From Candidatus Obscuribacterales bacterium (GTDB taxonomy: Bacteria; Cyanobacteriota; Vampirovibrionia; Obscuribacterales; Obscuribacteraceae): a stretch of DNA of 47,400 nucleotides. The translations under genes and the position numbers were made by a program. The notes below the pieces were generated by a model. The model was not told the origin of the DNA. It was given only the letters and a program-made list of their open reading frames with translations, and did no database searches. The DNA is taken from positions 1 to 47,400 of the forward strand of contig JAGVLS010000008.1 of the NCBI GenBank assembly GCA_020054205.1. Reading direction: 5' to 3'. Positions 34,963-44,921 of the stretch are shown here, piece by piece; position 1 is the stretch's first letter, and each line of letters begins with the position of its first letter.

Positions 34963-37275
34963 ATGGTCAAATCACTTGTAATTGTAGAGTCTCCAGCGAA
35001 AGCAAAAACAATCAGTAAAATTCTTGGACAAGACTTTTCTGTTAAAGCTAGTGTTGGACACGTTAGAGATTTGCCAAAAAACAAGCTTGGAGTAAATGTT
35101 AGAAAAAACTTTGAGCCTGTTTATGAAATACCTCGTGAAAAAGAACCGCTTATCAAAGAATTAAAAGAAGCAGCCAAAAAGGCAGACAAAGTTTATCTAG
35201 CGCCCGACCCTGATCGCGAAGGTGAAGCTATTGCTTGGCACTTGTCTGAAATTTTGCAATTGCCAAATAAAAAATTACAACGTGTTGAGTTTAACGAAAT
35301 CACAAAAGATGCTGTTTTGGCTGCAATAAAAAAACCACGTCAAATAGATCAACGTTTAGTAGAAGCACAACAAGCTAGACGTTTATTGGATCGTTTAGTT
35401 GGATATAAAATAAGTCCACTTTTATGGCGTAGAGTAAATGGTAGATCGGCTGGCCGTGTACAAAGTGTGGCCGTGCGCTTAATTTGTGAACGTGAAGTTG
35501 AAGTTGAAAGCTTTGATCCAAAAGAATATTGGTCTATTAAAGCGGAATTGACAAAAGCAAAAGTCAAACAACCATTTACCGCTAATTTAGTAAAATACGA
35601 TGGTAAGCGCATTATTGCTGCTTCGGAAAAACAATCTGCTAATTCGCAAGTTATAGATTCAGAAAAAAAAGTAAAGGAAATTACAAAAAAAGTTGAAAAA
35701 GAAACGGTTAAAGTAAGTTCCGTTGCTACCAAAAATAGTCAAAGGAATCCACAACCACCTTTTATCACTTCTACTTTACAGAGGGAAGCAGCTAATCAGT
35801 TAGGATATTCTGTAAAAAAGACAATGCAAGTTGCACAATCATTATATGAGGGTGTAGAACTTGGCAAACAAGGTCCTTCCGGTCTTATTACATACATGCG
35901 TACTGATTCAACACGTATTTCTAAACAAGCGCAAGATGAAGCCAAGCAATATATTATTGATCGCTTCAAAAAGAATTATTATCCTTCAAAGCCAAGAATT
36001 TATGAGCGAAAAAGCAAAAACATGCAAGATGCTCACGAAGCTATTAGACCAGCTAGTGTTTGGCAAACACCTGAAAATGTCAAAGCATATTTGACTCCAG
36101 ATCAAAACAAATTATATAAGCTAATTTGGGAAAGATTTTTAGCTAGCCAAATGGAATCTGCTGAAGTAAGTACCAGAAGTGCAGAATTTACTGCTGGTAA
36201 AGCTGTTTTTCGTGCTTCTGCTTCAGAAATAACATTCCCTGGTTTTACAATTGTCTATAATCGCCAAAATCAGGCAACTGATTCAGAAGAATCAGAACAT
36301 ACAACTAATTTGCCAGAACTTAAAAAGAACGAGGAAGTTAGTCTAAAATCAGTACTTCCCGAACAACATTTTACTCAACCACCACCCAGATACACTGAAG
36401 CTAGTTTAGTTAAAACACTTGAAGAATTAGGTATTGGTAGACCTTCTACTTATGCCAGCACTGTAAGCACAATTGTTGATCGTAAATATGTAGAGAGACA
36501 GGCTAAGGCCCTAGTGCCGACCAAGTTGGGCAAAGCAGTAAATTTATTATTGGTAGAACATTTTGGCAATATTGTCGATGTTGGTTTTACTGCTGAAATG
36601 GAATCACAACTTGATCGCATAGAAGACGATAAAGTTAATTGGCTTGGCATGTTGAAAAATTTCTATAAGCCTTTTGGTGAAACACTGAAAAAGGCTGAAG
36701 AAAATATGAATAAGGTGATCATATTATCTGAGCATAATTGCCCGGAATGCGGTAAACAAATGGCTGTTAGATCATCTCGTTTTGGACAATTCTTAGGTTG
36801 TATTGGTTATCCAGAATGTAAAACCAAAATTGCATTAACAAAAGAAGGTGAACCTGTTCCTAAAGACAGACCATCTAGCGAAACATGCAAAACTTGTGGC
36901 AGCCCAATGTTAATTCGTTATGGTAGATATGGTGATTATTTGGCTTGTTCGGTTGAAGAGTGTAAAGAACAAAGACCAATATTGAAACTAACCGGTGTCA
37001 AATGTCCTCGTCCAACATGTGGCGGTGAAATTATTGAAAAAACTTCCCGTCGCGGCAAAAAGTTTTATGGATGTAGTCATTATGGTTTGAAACAGTGTAC
37101 AACTGCATATTGGTACCCACCAGTCATAGAAGGTGGTCCAAAAGGCGGTAATACGTGTCCTAAATGCGATAACATTTTGATATATAAAGTGTTAAAAAGA
37201 GGCGATCAAGTAGTGTGTTCCAATAAAGAATGCATTTATGCTGAACTTGCTACCGGCAAAGAAAAGCACGCTTAA
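34963..37275 (+). CDS. topA: DNA topoisomerase I (type IA)
   Basis: 770 residues. The TOPRIM domain begins VIVESPAKAKTI and contains the DPDREGEAIAWH acidic triad; the catalytic tyrosine is in LITYMRTDSTR near residue 310; IGRPSTYASTVSTI is also conserved. The C-terminus has four topoisomerase zinc-binding modules (CPECGKQM, CKTCGSPM, CPRPTCGG and CPKCDNIL starts), the third with one spacing changed (CPRPTC). The enzyme relaxes negative supercoils. GAGG lies upstream of the ATG. It is monocistronic with its own promoter region carrying the palindrome noted above. Confidence 0.98.
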   Translation: MVKSLVIVESPAKAKTISKILGQDFSVKASVGHVRDLPKNKLGVNVRKNFEPVYEIPREKEPLIKELKEAAKKADKVYLAPDPDREGEAIAWHLSEILQLPNKKLQRVEFNEITKDAVLAAIKKPRQIDQRLVEAQQARRLLDRLVGYKISPLLWRRVNGRSAGRVQSVAVRLICEREVEVESFDPKEYWSIKAELTKAKVKQPFTANLVKYDGKRIIAASEKQSANSQVIDSEKKVKEITKKVEKETVKVSSVATKNSQRNPQPPFITSTLQREAANQLGYSVKKTMQVAQSLYEGVELGKQGPSGLITYMRTDSTRISKQAQDEAKQYIIDRFKKNYYPSKPRIYERKSKNMQDAHEAIRPASVWQTPENVKAYLTPDQNKLYKLIWERFLASQMESAEVSTRSAEFTAGKAVFRASASEITFPGFTIVYNRQNQATDSEESEHTTNLPELKKNEEVSLKSVLPEQHFTQPPPRYTEASLVKTLEELGIGRPSTYASTVSTIVDRKYVERQAKALVPTKLGKAVNLLLVEHFGNIVDVGFTAEMESQLDRIEDDKVNWLGMLKNFYKPFGETLKKAEENMNKVIILSEHNCPECGKQMAVRSSRFGQFLGCIGYPECKTKIALTKEGEPVPKDRPSSETCKTCGSPMLIRYGRYGDYLACSVEECKEQRPILKLTGVKCPRPTCGGEIIEKTSRRGKKFYGCSHYGLKQCTTAYWYPPVIEGGPKGGNTCPKCDNILIYKVLKRGDQVVCSNKECIYAELATGKEKHA

Positions 37276-37497
37276 ACGCTTGTTTAGCTGCTTGTAAAGC
37301 AATTATTCTGTTAAAAACTAGCCAAAACCCTAAATATCAAGGGATGCGCAAGCTTTGTTTTTGGGCATGTATTAACTATTGGCAGCTAGAATCTTATCTT
37401 AAAACCGGAAATCTTATAAAAATAAGTCTAGTCATCCCATTATTCTCCTAGGTGTTAGAATATAATCACAAACAGTTAATGGAGGCAGCTTACAGCC

Positions 37498-40044
37498 ATG
37501 TTTGAACGGTTTACAGAAAAAGCCATTAAAGTGATAATGCTGGCCCAAGAAGAGGCCCGTCGGCTCGGTCACAATTTTGTTGGTACCGAACAAATTTTAT
37601 TAGGGCTAATTGGTGAAGGTACAGGTATTGCTGCTAAAACATTAAAATCGATGGGGGTCAATTTAAAAGATGCCCGTGTTGAAGTTGAAAAAATAATTGG
37701 ACGAGGTTCTGGTTTTGTTGCTGTAGAAATTCCATTTACACCACGTGCTAAGCGTGTATTGGAATTGTCTTGGGATGAAGCTCGTCAATTAGGACATAAT
37801 TATATTGGTACCGAGCATCTCTTACTGGGATTGATAAGAGAAGGTGAGGGTGTTGCTGCTCGTGTATTGGAAAACTTAGGCGTCGATCTAACCAAGGTCA
37901 GAAGCCATGTAATTAGACTGTTGGGTGAAAGTGGGGCAACAACTGCTGGTGCTGCAGCATCAGCTGGTACAGGCAGATCAAAAACACCAACCCTTGATGA
38001 ATTTGGTGTGAATTTAACTCAATCAGCTCAAGAAAATCGTCTTGATCCAGTTGTTGGTAGAGAAAAAGAAATTGAACGTGTAATTCAAATACTAGGACGT
38101 CGTACTAAAAACAATCCTGTTTTAATTGGTGAACCTGGTGTTGGGAAAACAGCTATTGCTGAAGGTTTAGCTATTCGCATTGCTAATGCTGATGTTCCAG
38201 ATATTTTAAGTGAAAAGAAAATTGTTCAATTAGATATTGGACTCTTGGTAGCTGGTACTAAGTACCGCGGTGAATTTGAAGAACGCTTGAAAAAAATCAT
38301 GGATGAAATTCGTTCTGCTGGCAATGTTATGCTGGTAATTGACGAATTACATACATTGATTGGAGCTGGTGCTGCTGAAGGTGCTATTGATGCTGCCAAT
38401 ATTTTAAAACCAGCATTATCCCGTGGTGAATTGCAATGTATTGGTGCAACCACTATGGATGAATATCGTAAGCACATAGAGCGTGATGCTGCTCTTGAGC
38501 GTCGTTTCCAACCTGTGATTGTTGATCCACCGACTGTGGAAGAAACAGTTGAAATACTTAGAGGTTTAAGACCTAAATATGAAGAGCATCATCGTTTAAT
38601 TATTTCTGATGATGCAATTGATCAAGCAACAAAATTATCCGATCGTTATATTTCCGATCGCTTCTTGCCGGATAAAGCAATTGACTTGGTTGACGAAGCC
38701 TCGTCAAGAGTTAGACTAAGAGCCAGTTCTTTGCCGCCAGAAGGTAAAGAAGTAGAAAGAGAATTGCGCAAAGTTCGTCGTGATAAAGAAATGGCAATTC
38801 GCAATCAAGAATTTGAAAAGGCTGCAAGCTTGCGTGAGCAAGAAACAAAACTTTCAGAAAAAATTCGTGAAATACAAACTCAGTGGAAAACAAAACAAGA
38901 AACAGAAAAACCAGTTGTATCTGGTGAAGAAGTAGCTTATGTTGTAAGTACATGGACTGGTATTCCACTATTAAAATTGACCGAAGGCGAATCAGAAAGA
39001 CTGTTACACATGTCAGATGTATTACATCAACGTGTAATTGGACAAGATGAAGCAGTAGAAGCTGTTTGTCGTGCTATTAGACGTGCACGTGTTGGATTGA
39101 AAAATCCAAATAGACCAATTGGTAGTTTTATATTCTCAGGACCAACAGGTGTTGGTAAAACAGAATTAGCAAAAGCACTAGCTGGTTATTTCTTCGGCTC
39201 TGAAGATAATATGATTCGTATTGATATGTCAGAGTTTATGGAGCAACATACAACATCCAAGTTAATTGGTTCTCCACCGGGATATGTTGGCTATCAAGAA
39301 GGTGGACAATTAACCGAGCTTGTTAGACGCAAACCATATAGTGTTGTCTTGTTTGATGAAATTGAAAAAGCACATCCAGATGTGTTTAACGTGCTCTTAC
39401 AAATTCTTGATGATGGCAGATTGTCTGATAGTAAGGGTCGCACTGTCGATTTCAAAAACACAATTATCATCATGACCAGCAACGTTGGTGCTCAATTCAT
39501 TGATAAGAGCGCATTGACTATGGGCTTCCAATATCAAAATCAGGAAACAGCCCAACATGCTGAAAAATATAAGAAGATCAAAGATTTGGTTATGGATGCC
39601 ATGAAAAAGACATTCAGACCAGAATTCCTCAATCGTATTGATGAAATTATTGTATTTCAACAACTTACAAAAGAAGAAATCAGACGCATTGTCGATCTCA
39701 TGGCAGCAGATTTGCAAAGTCGCATAAAATCGCAAGGTATGGAACTTGTTATTTCAGACGAGTGTAAAGACTTCTTGGCTAAGGATGGATACAATCCAAC
39801 CTATGGTGCTCGTCCTCTGCGTCGTTCTATACAACGCTTATTGGAAGATGCGCTTGCTGAGCAAGTATTGCAAGGTAGATTTAAAGAAGGCGATACTATT
39901 TTAACTAGCTTAGATGGTGAAGCCATGAAGTTTGATAAAGCACCAGTAAAAAAATCAAAAGCTGAAAAAGCTTCTGAAAAAGCCGAAAAAGGCGAAAAAT
40001 CAGAAGAAAGAAGCAATGAAGAAAAAGCTGGAGCTGAAAAATAG
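37498..40044 (+). CDS. clpC: ClpC-type AAA+ protease chaperone
   Basis: 848 residues. Two Clp_N repeats (about 3-140), AAA module 1 with [13 protein letters not shown], a middle domain with a UVR-like segment ([19 protein letters not shown]), AAA module 2 with [13 protein letters not shown] and DEIEKAH, and the ClpP-contact tripeptide region TMGFQ. The C-terminal tail is Lys/Glu-rich (about 810-848). ClpC unfolds proteins for ClpP. A TATAAT lies at 37461-37466. GGAGG lies 12 nt before the ATG, a wide spacing. Clp subunits are found here without ClpP, which must be elsewhere. Confidence 0.97.
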   Translation: MFERFTEKAIKVIMLAQEEARRLGHNFVGTEQILLGLIGEGTGIAAKTLKSMGVNLKDARVEVEKIIGRGSGFVAVEIPFTPRAKRVLELSWDEARQLGHNYIGTEHLLLGLIREGEGVAARVLENLGVDLTKVRSHVIRLLGESGATTAGAAASAGTGRSKTPTLDEFGVNLTQSAQENRLDPVVGREKEIERVIQILGRRTKNNPVLIGEPGVGKTAIAEGLAIRIANADVPDILSEKKIVQLDIGLLVAGTKYRGEFEERLKKIMDEIRSAGNVMLVIDELHTLIGAGAAEGAIDAANILKPALSRGELQCIGATTMDEYRKHIERDAALERRFQPVIVDPPTVEETVEILRGLRPKYEEHHRLIISDDAIDQATKLSDRYISDRFLPDKAIDLVDEASSRVRLRASSLPPEGKEVERELRKVRRDKEMAIRNQEFEKAASLREQETKLSEKIREIQTQWKTKQETEKPVVSGEEVAYVVSTWTGIPLLKLTEGESERLLHMSDVLHQRVIGQDEAVEAVCRAIRRARVGLKNPNRPIGSFIFSGPTGVGKTELAKALAGYFFGSEDNMIRIDMSEFMEQHTTSKLIGSPPGYVGYQEGGQLTELVRRKPYSVVLFDEIEKAHPDVFNVLLQILDDGRLSDSKGRTVDFKNTIIIMTSNVGAQFIDKSALTMGFQYQNQETAQHAEKYKKIKDLVMDAMKKTFRPEFLNRIDEIIVFQQLTKEEIRRIVDLMAADLQSRIKSQGMELVISDECKDFLAKDGYNPTYGARPLRRSIQRLLEDALAEQVLQGRFKEGDTILTSLDGEAMKFDKAPVKKSKAEKASEKAEKGEKSEERSNEEKAGAEK

Positions 40045-40055
40045 GCTATTCGCCA

Positions 40056-41597
40056 TTGTTCATAATAAGTAAAAACCCAGCCAATAAAGAAGTTTTAGCT
40101 GAAATAGAAATGTCTAGCCGCGAGCAAATTATTGCTTGTGTCGATAAAGCAAAATCTGTTCAGAAAAAATGGAAACAAGTACTTTTGCAAGAAAGACTTG
40201 AATTGGTAGGTAAATTTCGTAAGCACATTTTTAAACAAAAGGAAATAATTGCTAAATTAATTACCAATGAGACAGGTAAGCCATATGTGGAGGCATTAGC
40301 AGGGGAAATATTTGGTGTTTTAGAAACATGTGAATGGTTAGAGAATAATGCTCAAAAAATATTAGCTCAAAAACCAGTTGATATAAATCAAATATTTTTT
40401 ACTGGCAAACATTCATACAATACATATGAACCACTAGGGGTTGTGGCTATCATAGCTCCTTATAATTATCCATTTTCTATACCAGTATCGACAATTTTAG
40501 CTGCTATTGTGGCAGGTAATGCTATTGTTTTGAAACCATCACCAAAAGCTGCATTAACAGGGCAACTTATTGAGAAATTGTTTCTGGAAACAGGCTTTCC
40601 TGATGGCTTAATTGGACTTGTCCAAGGTGACAAAGAAGAAGTAAAAACTCTTATAGAAACAAATATCGATAGAGTAATGTTTACTGGATCTGTCTTTAGC
40701 GGTAAAGCAATTATGTCTTTAGCAGCCAACAAACTCATACCAGTTACACTAGAGCTTGGTGGCAATCATGCAGCAATTGTTTTAAAAGATATAGATGTTG
40801 ATAAAGCAGCTGGTGCTATTGTCTGGAGTGCTTTTACAAATACAGGTCAAGCTTGTGCTTCTATCAATAGGCTGTATGTAGAAAAAGATATTTACGAAAA
40901 GTTAGTCAATAAAATTGTTGAACTGACAAAAAAATTACGCCTTGGTAATGGCTTAGATGCAAATATCGATATTGGTCCGCTGATAGATGAGCATCAGTTA
41001 AATCACGTGCAAGAAAGAGTAGATGCTGCTGTAAAAGAAGGAGCAAAAATTTTAATGGGTGGCAAAATAAGACGTGATTTACCAGGACTCTCTGGATACT
41101 TTTTTGAACCTACTGTATTAGGCAATGTTGAAAATTCAATGAAAATTGTTCAGGAAGAGATATTTGGACCAGTTTTACCAATTGTGCCTGTTGTAAGCCA
41201 TTTAGAGGCTGTTAAATATGCTAATGAAACGGATTATGGCTTGGCGGCATCAATATGGACAAATGATTTGGCTGTGGGCGAAAAAATTGCTAAAGACCTA
41301 CATGTTGGTATTGTCTGGATTAACGATGGCTTATATTCACATGTCTGTCCAGATGCACCCTGGGGTGGCGTTAAAAATAGTGGTTTTAATCGCATGCACT
41401 CAGCTTGTGAATTGCAAGATTTGGTTTATGTGAAAAATATTGGCATTAGTAAATTGGGTGTACGCGATTGGCATTATCCCTATTCTTCAAAGGCATTGAA
41501 CTATGTCAAGGCTGGAATAAATCTGATTCACGGCAAATCTATTATTGAAAAACTAAAAGCAATAAAAGACTCTATTGCTTACAAACTCAAGATATAA
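40056..41597 (+). CDS. Aldehyde dehydrogenase family protein
   Basis: 513 residues from a TTG start, 11 nt after the clpC stop and thus probably cotranscribed. The NAD(P) fold motifs are complete: APYNYPF with the oxyanion Asn N137, KPSPKAALTG, general base E233 in ELGGNHA, and nucleophile C267 in GQACASINR, then EEIFGPVLP. The C-terminal extension (about 470-513, YPYSSKALNYVKAGINLIHG) resembles the membrane-associated group of ALDHs that act on medium or long-chain aldehydes. The substrate cannot be fixed. No Shine-Dalgarno is evident, and the first in-frame ATG is later, at residue 19. Confidence 0.92.
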   Translation: MFIISKNPANKEVLAEIEMSSREQIIACVDKAKSVQKKWKQVLLQERLELVGKFRKHIFKQKEIIAKLITNETGKPYVEALAGEIFGVLETCEWLENNAQKILAQKPVDINQIFFTGKHSYNTYEPLGVVAIIAPYNYPFSIPVSTILAAIVAGNAIVLKPSPKAALTGQLIEKLFLETGFPDGLIGLVQGDKEEVKTLIETNIDRVMFTGSVFSGKAIMSLAANKLIPVTLELGGNHAAIVLKDIDVDKAAGAIVWSAFTNTGQACASINRLYVEKDIYEKLVNKIVELTKKLRLGNGLDANIDIGPLIDEHQLNHVQERVDAAVKEGAKILMGGKIRRDLPGLSGYFFEPTVLGNVENSMKIVQEEIFGPVLPIVPVVSHLEAVKYANETDYGLAASIWTNDLAVGEKIAKDLHVGIVWINDGLYSHVCPDAPWGGVKNSGFNRMHSACELQDLVYVKNIGISKLGVRDWHYPYSSKALNYVKAGINLIHGKSIIEKLKAIKDSIAYKLKI

Positions 41598-41616
41598 ATC
41601 CACGCACAAAATCAGT

Positions 41617-41719
41617 GTATATTGTCAAGTTGTTTGATGGCAAATATAGCTCGTAGCGCAGCTTTGCCACCTGGCAAGTATGCTAATTGTCGCTAATTCA
41701 TTTTGTCTTGACAATATAC
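41617..41719. repeat. 103-nt element with 13-bp perfect terminal inverted repeats
   Basis: GTATATTGTCAAG (41617-41629) is the exact reverse complement of CTTGACAATATAC (41707-41719). Inside, TGGCAAA pairs with TTTGCCA (7 bp, with a GC-containing inner stem). It starts 19 nt after the aldehyde dehydrogenase stop and is followed by TTCTTTTTG, so it may be a terminator. The terminal repeats also resemble a miniature inverted-repeat element; no target-site duplication is visible. Confidence 0.5.
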
Positions 41720-41956
41720 TTCTTTTTGCTATCTCTTTAACAGCAAGGATTTAGAGTTAAGTCTTTAAATAAACAAATAGCAGCTTATTTTTACGAAAAA
41801 TATTTATGGCATTGCTATATATAAAAAGATATAGATATGCTTACCTATAACTTTTCTTCTTTTATATAAACAAAGCCTAGTACCAGAAAATTCAATTCAT
41901 CCAGTAAGTTTACCCTTTTAAAATATCAGTTATTTGATAGGCATAGGAAACTTGTG

Positions 41957-42022
41957 TCTGCATTTAAATCTAAAAAACCAAAAAACAACACCACGTCAAT
42001 TGACGGAGGTGCTAAATGCAGA
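41957..42022 (+). promoter_or_regulatory. Nested hairpin in the leader of the thioredoxin-like gene
   Basis: TCTGCATTTA (41957-41966) pairs with TAAATGCAGA (42013-42022), 10 bp perfect. Enclosed is CACC-a-CGTCAATTGACG-ga-GGTG, a second hairpin whose centre is a 12-bp palindrome. Its distance (about 175 nt) from the start codon suits a 5' leader or an independent RNA. No known riboswitch consensus was matched. Confidence 0.4.
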
Positions 42023-42196
42023 AGGGGCAGATACATAAACACAAACAATTTCCCGGAATATATTTGTGGTTTTAAAACATACCGAGTAGCGTCGTTATTT
42101 GTCGGCTGCTGCCTTCATTACTGGAATATTTAGCTTGGCGCCAAATCGCACGGCTGTGCGCACAAGTTGAAAATAAAAAAGAGGAGCATAATTCAA

Positions 42197-42730
42197 ATGA
42201 GCGCGAGCGAATTTAACTCTCACAAGCAGAATTCTCGTCAACTTGGATCATCACCACTCCTAGTAGCTTTAGCCGCAGTTGCTATAGTTGCCATTTTTAT
42301 TCTCATTTTTTCTAGTGGTAATACAACGCCACCTGATACCGGCAAAGACACTAATAATGGAGTGCCAGTTGAAGTAAACAGTGATGCTGAATATACGCAA
42401 TTAATTACTGATGCTATTACTAATAAGCAAAACGTGCCCTTGCTTATTTATTTCTGTTCACCAACTTTGTCTGATTGCCAGCTGCAAACACCTGTGGTAG
42501 AAAAACTAGCTAAGCAATACAATCATCAGATCAAGTTTGTCAAAGTGGATGTGGAAAAATGGACGGAGGCCCTTGACCGCATGCAAATCACTAGACTTCC
42601 TCATATGATTTATTTGGACACAAAGACATTGCATGGTGCACAAACAAGTGGGTTTTTGGATGAGGCAGGGCTGCAAGATTTTATCAAGGATGGACAAAAC
42701 TCCAAGCAATCACCCGCATCATTTAAGTAA
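42197..42730 (+). CDS. Membrane-anchored thioredoxin-fold protein with unusual CxxxxxxC
   Basis: 177 residues from the ATG at 42197, preceded by GAGGAG; a TTG 30 nt upstream would bury that site. One membrane helix at about 20-38, then an exposed thioredoxin-like domain (about 55-170): YFCSPTLSDCQLQTPVVEKLAKQYNHQIKFVKVDVEKW, and RLPHMIYLD with the cis-Pro (LPH). The two cysteines, C87 and C94, are six residues apart rather than the CxxC of thioredoxin. It may hold one active-site Cys and a disulfide or be a binding domain only. Extracytoplasmic disulfide-related role is inferred. Confidence 0.75.
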   Translation: MSASEFNSHKQNSRQLGSSPLLVALAAVAIVAIFILIFSSGNTTPPDTGKDTNNGVPVEVNSDAEYTQLITDAITNKQNVPLLIYFCSPTLSDCQLQTPVVEKLAKQYNHQIKFVKVDVEKWTEALDRMQITRLPHMIYLDTKTLHGAQTSGFLDEAGLQDFIKDGQNSKQSPASFK

Positions 42731-42823
42731 ATAGAATTTTCTGCATAGCAAAGAGGTAATTGCTGGTGCCCATCTAATAAGTGGTATCATTAGTTGAATA
42801 AACTAAATTGAGGACCAATACGG

Positions 42824-43807
42824 GTGGGTGTCCAGCAAATTACTAGTCTTGAAAAACCTGCTGTTGAGATTTTATATCCAGAGATAGAACCAAATCACAC
42901 TGGTAGGCTAAAAGTTTCTGGTGTGCATGAGATTTACTATGAAGAGTGTGGCAGTCCTCATGGCAAGCCGGTAATATTTTTGCACGGTGGTCCTGGCACT
43001 GGTGTTGATACAAAACACAGGCGTTATTTCAATCCAAAAAAGTATCGAATAATTCTTTTTGATCAACGTGGTTGTGGCAAAAGCACACCACACGCTAGCC
43101 TGGAAGAAAATACTACATGGGATTTAGTTGATGACATTGAAAAACTACGCAAGCATTTGAAAATTGATAAATGGCTAGTTTATGGACGTTCATGGGGTAG
43201 CACATTGGCGCTTGCTTATGCCGAGACTTATCCACAAGCTACAAGTGAACTTGTTGTTGGTGGCATATTTCTTTGTCGTCAGCAAGAACTAGATTGGCTT
43301 TATCAAAGAGGGGCAAGCGCACTTTTCCCTGATGCTTGGGAAGATTTTTTAAAGCCAATTCCAGAGAATGAACGTGGTGATATGCTTAAGGCATATCATA
43401 AACGACTAACAAGTGATGATCCAAATACCTGGCTTTCGGTTGCTAAAGCATGGAGTCTTTGGGAAGCAGGTCTTTGTTATTTTTATCGCAATGAAGAATT
43501 CATTGCTCAATTCTCTGTTGATCATGCAGCGCTTTCTATTGCTCGTATCGAATGCCATTACTTTATTAATAAAGGATTTTGGCATGAAGATAATCAGCTT
43601 TTGAAAGATGCTCAGAAAATCAAACATATTCCTTGTGTGATTGTGCAAGGAAGATACGATGTTGTTTGTCCAATGGAATCAGCTTGGGCATTACATAAAG
43701 CTTTGCCAAAATCAGAATTGGTCATTGTTGCTGATGCTGGGCATGGCAGCTCTGAGCCTGGTATTGCTAAAGCGATGATGGATGCTACTGATAAATTTGT
43801 CAGCTGA
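42824..43807 (+). CDS. pip: Prolyl aminopeptidase (S33 family)
   Basis: 327 residues from a GTG, with TTGAGGA upstream. Alpha/beta-hydrolase features: oxyanion HGGPGTG (about 54-60), LFDQRGCGKSTPHASLEENTTWDLVDDIEKLR, nucleophile Ser in GRSWGSTLALAYA (usually GGSWGS), catalytic Asp in GRYDVVCP and His in DAGHGSSEPG. Every key element of prolyl iminopeptidase is present. It removes N-terminal proline from peptides in the cytoplasm. It complements the M24 Xaa-Pro enzyme elsewhere in the window. Confidence 0.94.
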   Translation: MGVQQITSLEKPAVEILYPEIEPNHTGRLKVSGVHEIYYEECGSPHGKPVIFLHGGPGTGVDTKHRRYFNPKKYRIILFDQRGCGKSTPHASLEENTTWDLVDDIEKLRKHLKIDKWLVYGRSWGSTLALAYAETYPQATSELVVGGIFLCRQQELDWLYQRGASALFPDAWEDFLKPIPENERGDMLKAYHKRLTSDDPNTWLSVAKAWSLWEAGLCYFYRNEEFIAQFSVDHAALSIARIECHYFINKGFWHEDNQLLKDAQKIKHIPCVIVQGRYDVVCPMESAWALHKALPKSELVIVADAGHGSSEPGIAKAMMDATDKFVS

Positions 43808-43859
43808 TAAATATTAGAACAACTAAACTCATCAAAACTAAAATAGAAAGAGGATTAGT

Positions 43860-44093
43860 ATGTTACATATTAATCTGCCAATTTTGCTAGCAGCTGTTAG
43901 CGGTACAGTTGTTGGCTGTATTCTAGCTGTTTGTGGGCTAATCGCTGTTGTTTTTCTTATTCGAGATCGAGTAGAGCTAAATAATCAACGTGCCCGGGAA
44001 AAGAAATTGGCAGAGCCTTGTGTAGAAAATGCAAGGCGTGTTCGTGAGAGATTGCGTAGACAATGTGAGGGGAAAGAAGGCGATAAGCTTTAA
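43860..44093 (+). CDS. Small single-pass membrane protein
   Basis: 77 residues, N-terminal hydrophobic helix (about 7-34, LLAAVSGTVVGCILAVCGLIAVVFLI) followed by a basic, helical cytoplasmic tail (DRVELNNQRAREKKLAEPCVENARRVRERLRRQ). Strong RBS (AGAGG) before the ATG. First of a run of short genes with similar ribosome binding sites. Function unknown. Confidence 0.65.
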   Translation: MLHINLPILLAAVSGTVVGCILAVCGLIAVVFLIRDRVELNNQRAREKKLAEPCVENARRVRERLRRQCEGKEGDKL

Positions 44094-44138
44094 ATAAATA
44101 AACCAATAAGCTTATCTCTAATATAGAAGGGGGCAGAA

Positions 44139-44762
44139 ATGTCTTTCGAATTCTTGTGCGACAAATGCAGCAAATATGCATTGGGTGGGGTTGCGCATAA
44201 ATGTATTCAATGTGGTGCCCATCATACCGAAAAAGAATTTGCCATTTGCTTTGCTTGTGCTTATGTAAATGATACTTGCCAAAAATGCCAGGCACCTATG
44301 GACTCAGGTCGTGATGAGAAAAATATTTCTAGAATTAATGACCAGCGTGAAATACTTGCTGCTGTACTTTCCGAGGCGGAATATGATTATACAGCTGCTC
44401 TTGAGTCAATAAAAGATGCCGTGGCAAAATACGAGGCGGATATAAAAAAAGCCAATGCTCAGCTTCAAAGCGAGTTGGATAATGCACAAAACACTCCAAT
44501 GATAGCTGGACAATCTCTTGTTGATGCTCAAACAGCTTTGCGGACTGCTCAGCGAAAAGCTCGTGATGCTCACAGAGATCGTATTGGAGAAATTATGACG
44601 GAATTTGCTCCTCATAATGAGCTTTATCAAAGTGCTAGAAGTGAACGTCAAAAGACAGAACAATTAGCCAGGCGACGCTTTGATATTGAAATGGAATATC
44701 TCTATGGACTATGGCAAGTTGCGGTGAAATATCAACAAAATCTTGCTGGTTTAAATAACTAA
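44139..44762 (+). CDS. Zinc-ribbon and coiled-coil protein
   Basis: 207 residues. The first 52 carry four CxxC pairs (C7/C10, C22/C25, C37/C40, C47/C50), able to bind two zinc ions. The rest (about 60-205) is a long charged helix typical of coiled coils (SEAEYDYTAALESIKDAVAKYEADIKKANAQLQSE, QTALRTAQRKARDAHRDR). GGGGG lies just before the ATG. Such proteins often bind nucleic acid or act as adaptors. Not assigned to a named family. Same strand and small spacing to both neighbours. Confidence 0.7.
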   Translation: MSFEFLCDKCSKYALGGVAHKCIQCGAHHTEKEFAICFACAYVNDTCQKCQAPMDSGRDEKNISRINDQREILAAVLSEAEYDYTAALESIKDAVAKYEADIKKANAQLQSELDNAQNTPMIAGQSLVDAQTALRTAQRKARDAHRDRIGEIMTEFAPHNELYQSARSERQKTEQLARRRFDIEMEYLYGLWQVAVKYQQNLAGLNN

Positions 44763-44781
44763 AACTACAAAAAAAGTATTA

Positions 44782-44874
44782 ATGATTGCTGGTGCTTTAG
44801 CTATTTTTGTAGTTGACCAAACCACTCGACGAGCCCTGCACTTAATCTGGAAATCTATGGAAGTGATTGTATAA
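44782..44874 (+). CDS. Possible 30-residue hydrophobic peptide
   Basis: A short frame (MIAGALAIFVVDQTTRRALH...) with a hydrophobic N-terminal half and a basic middle lies in the 159-nt gap between two small genes. No ribosome binding site is seen, so it may be chance. The frame stays open for nine codons upstream (ITKTTKKVL) without a standard start. Confidence 0.2.
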   Translation: MIAGALAIFVVDQTTRRALHLIWKSMEVIV

Positions 44875-44921
44875 GTAGTTTGGAAAAGCACTAAATTCAT
44901 ATTGAAAAAAGGAGAAACGCA

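Larger units (their letters stand above)
41598..42196. other. Long gene-free region with structured elements
   Basis: About 600 bases between the aldehyde dehydrogenase and the thioredoxin-like gene. It holds the 13-bp terminal inverted repeat at 41617-41719, the hairpin at 41957-42022, the palindrome TTGGCGCCAA near 42136 and the small hairpin CGCAC-GGCT-GTGCG just after it. The last part probably forms the 5' leader of the downstream gene. No riboswitch consensus was recognised. Confidence 0.45.
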
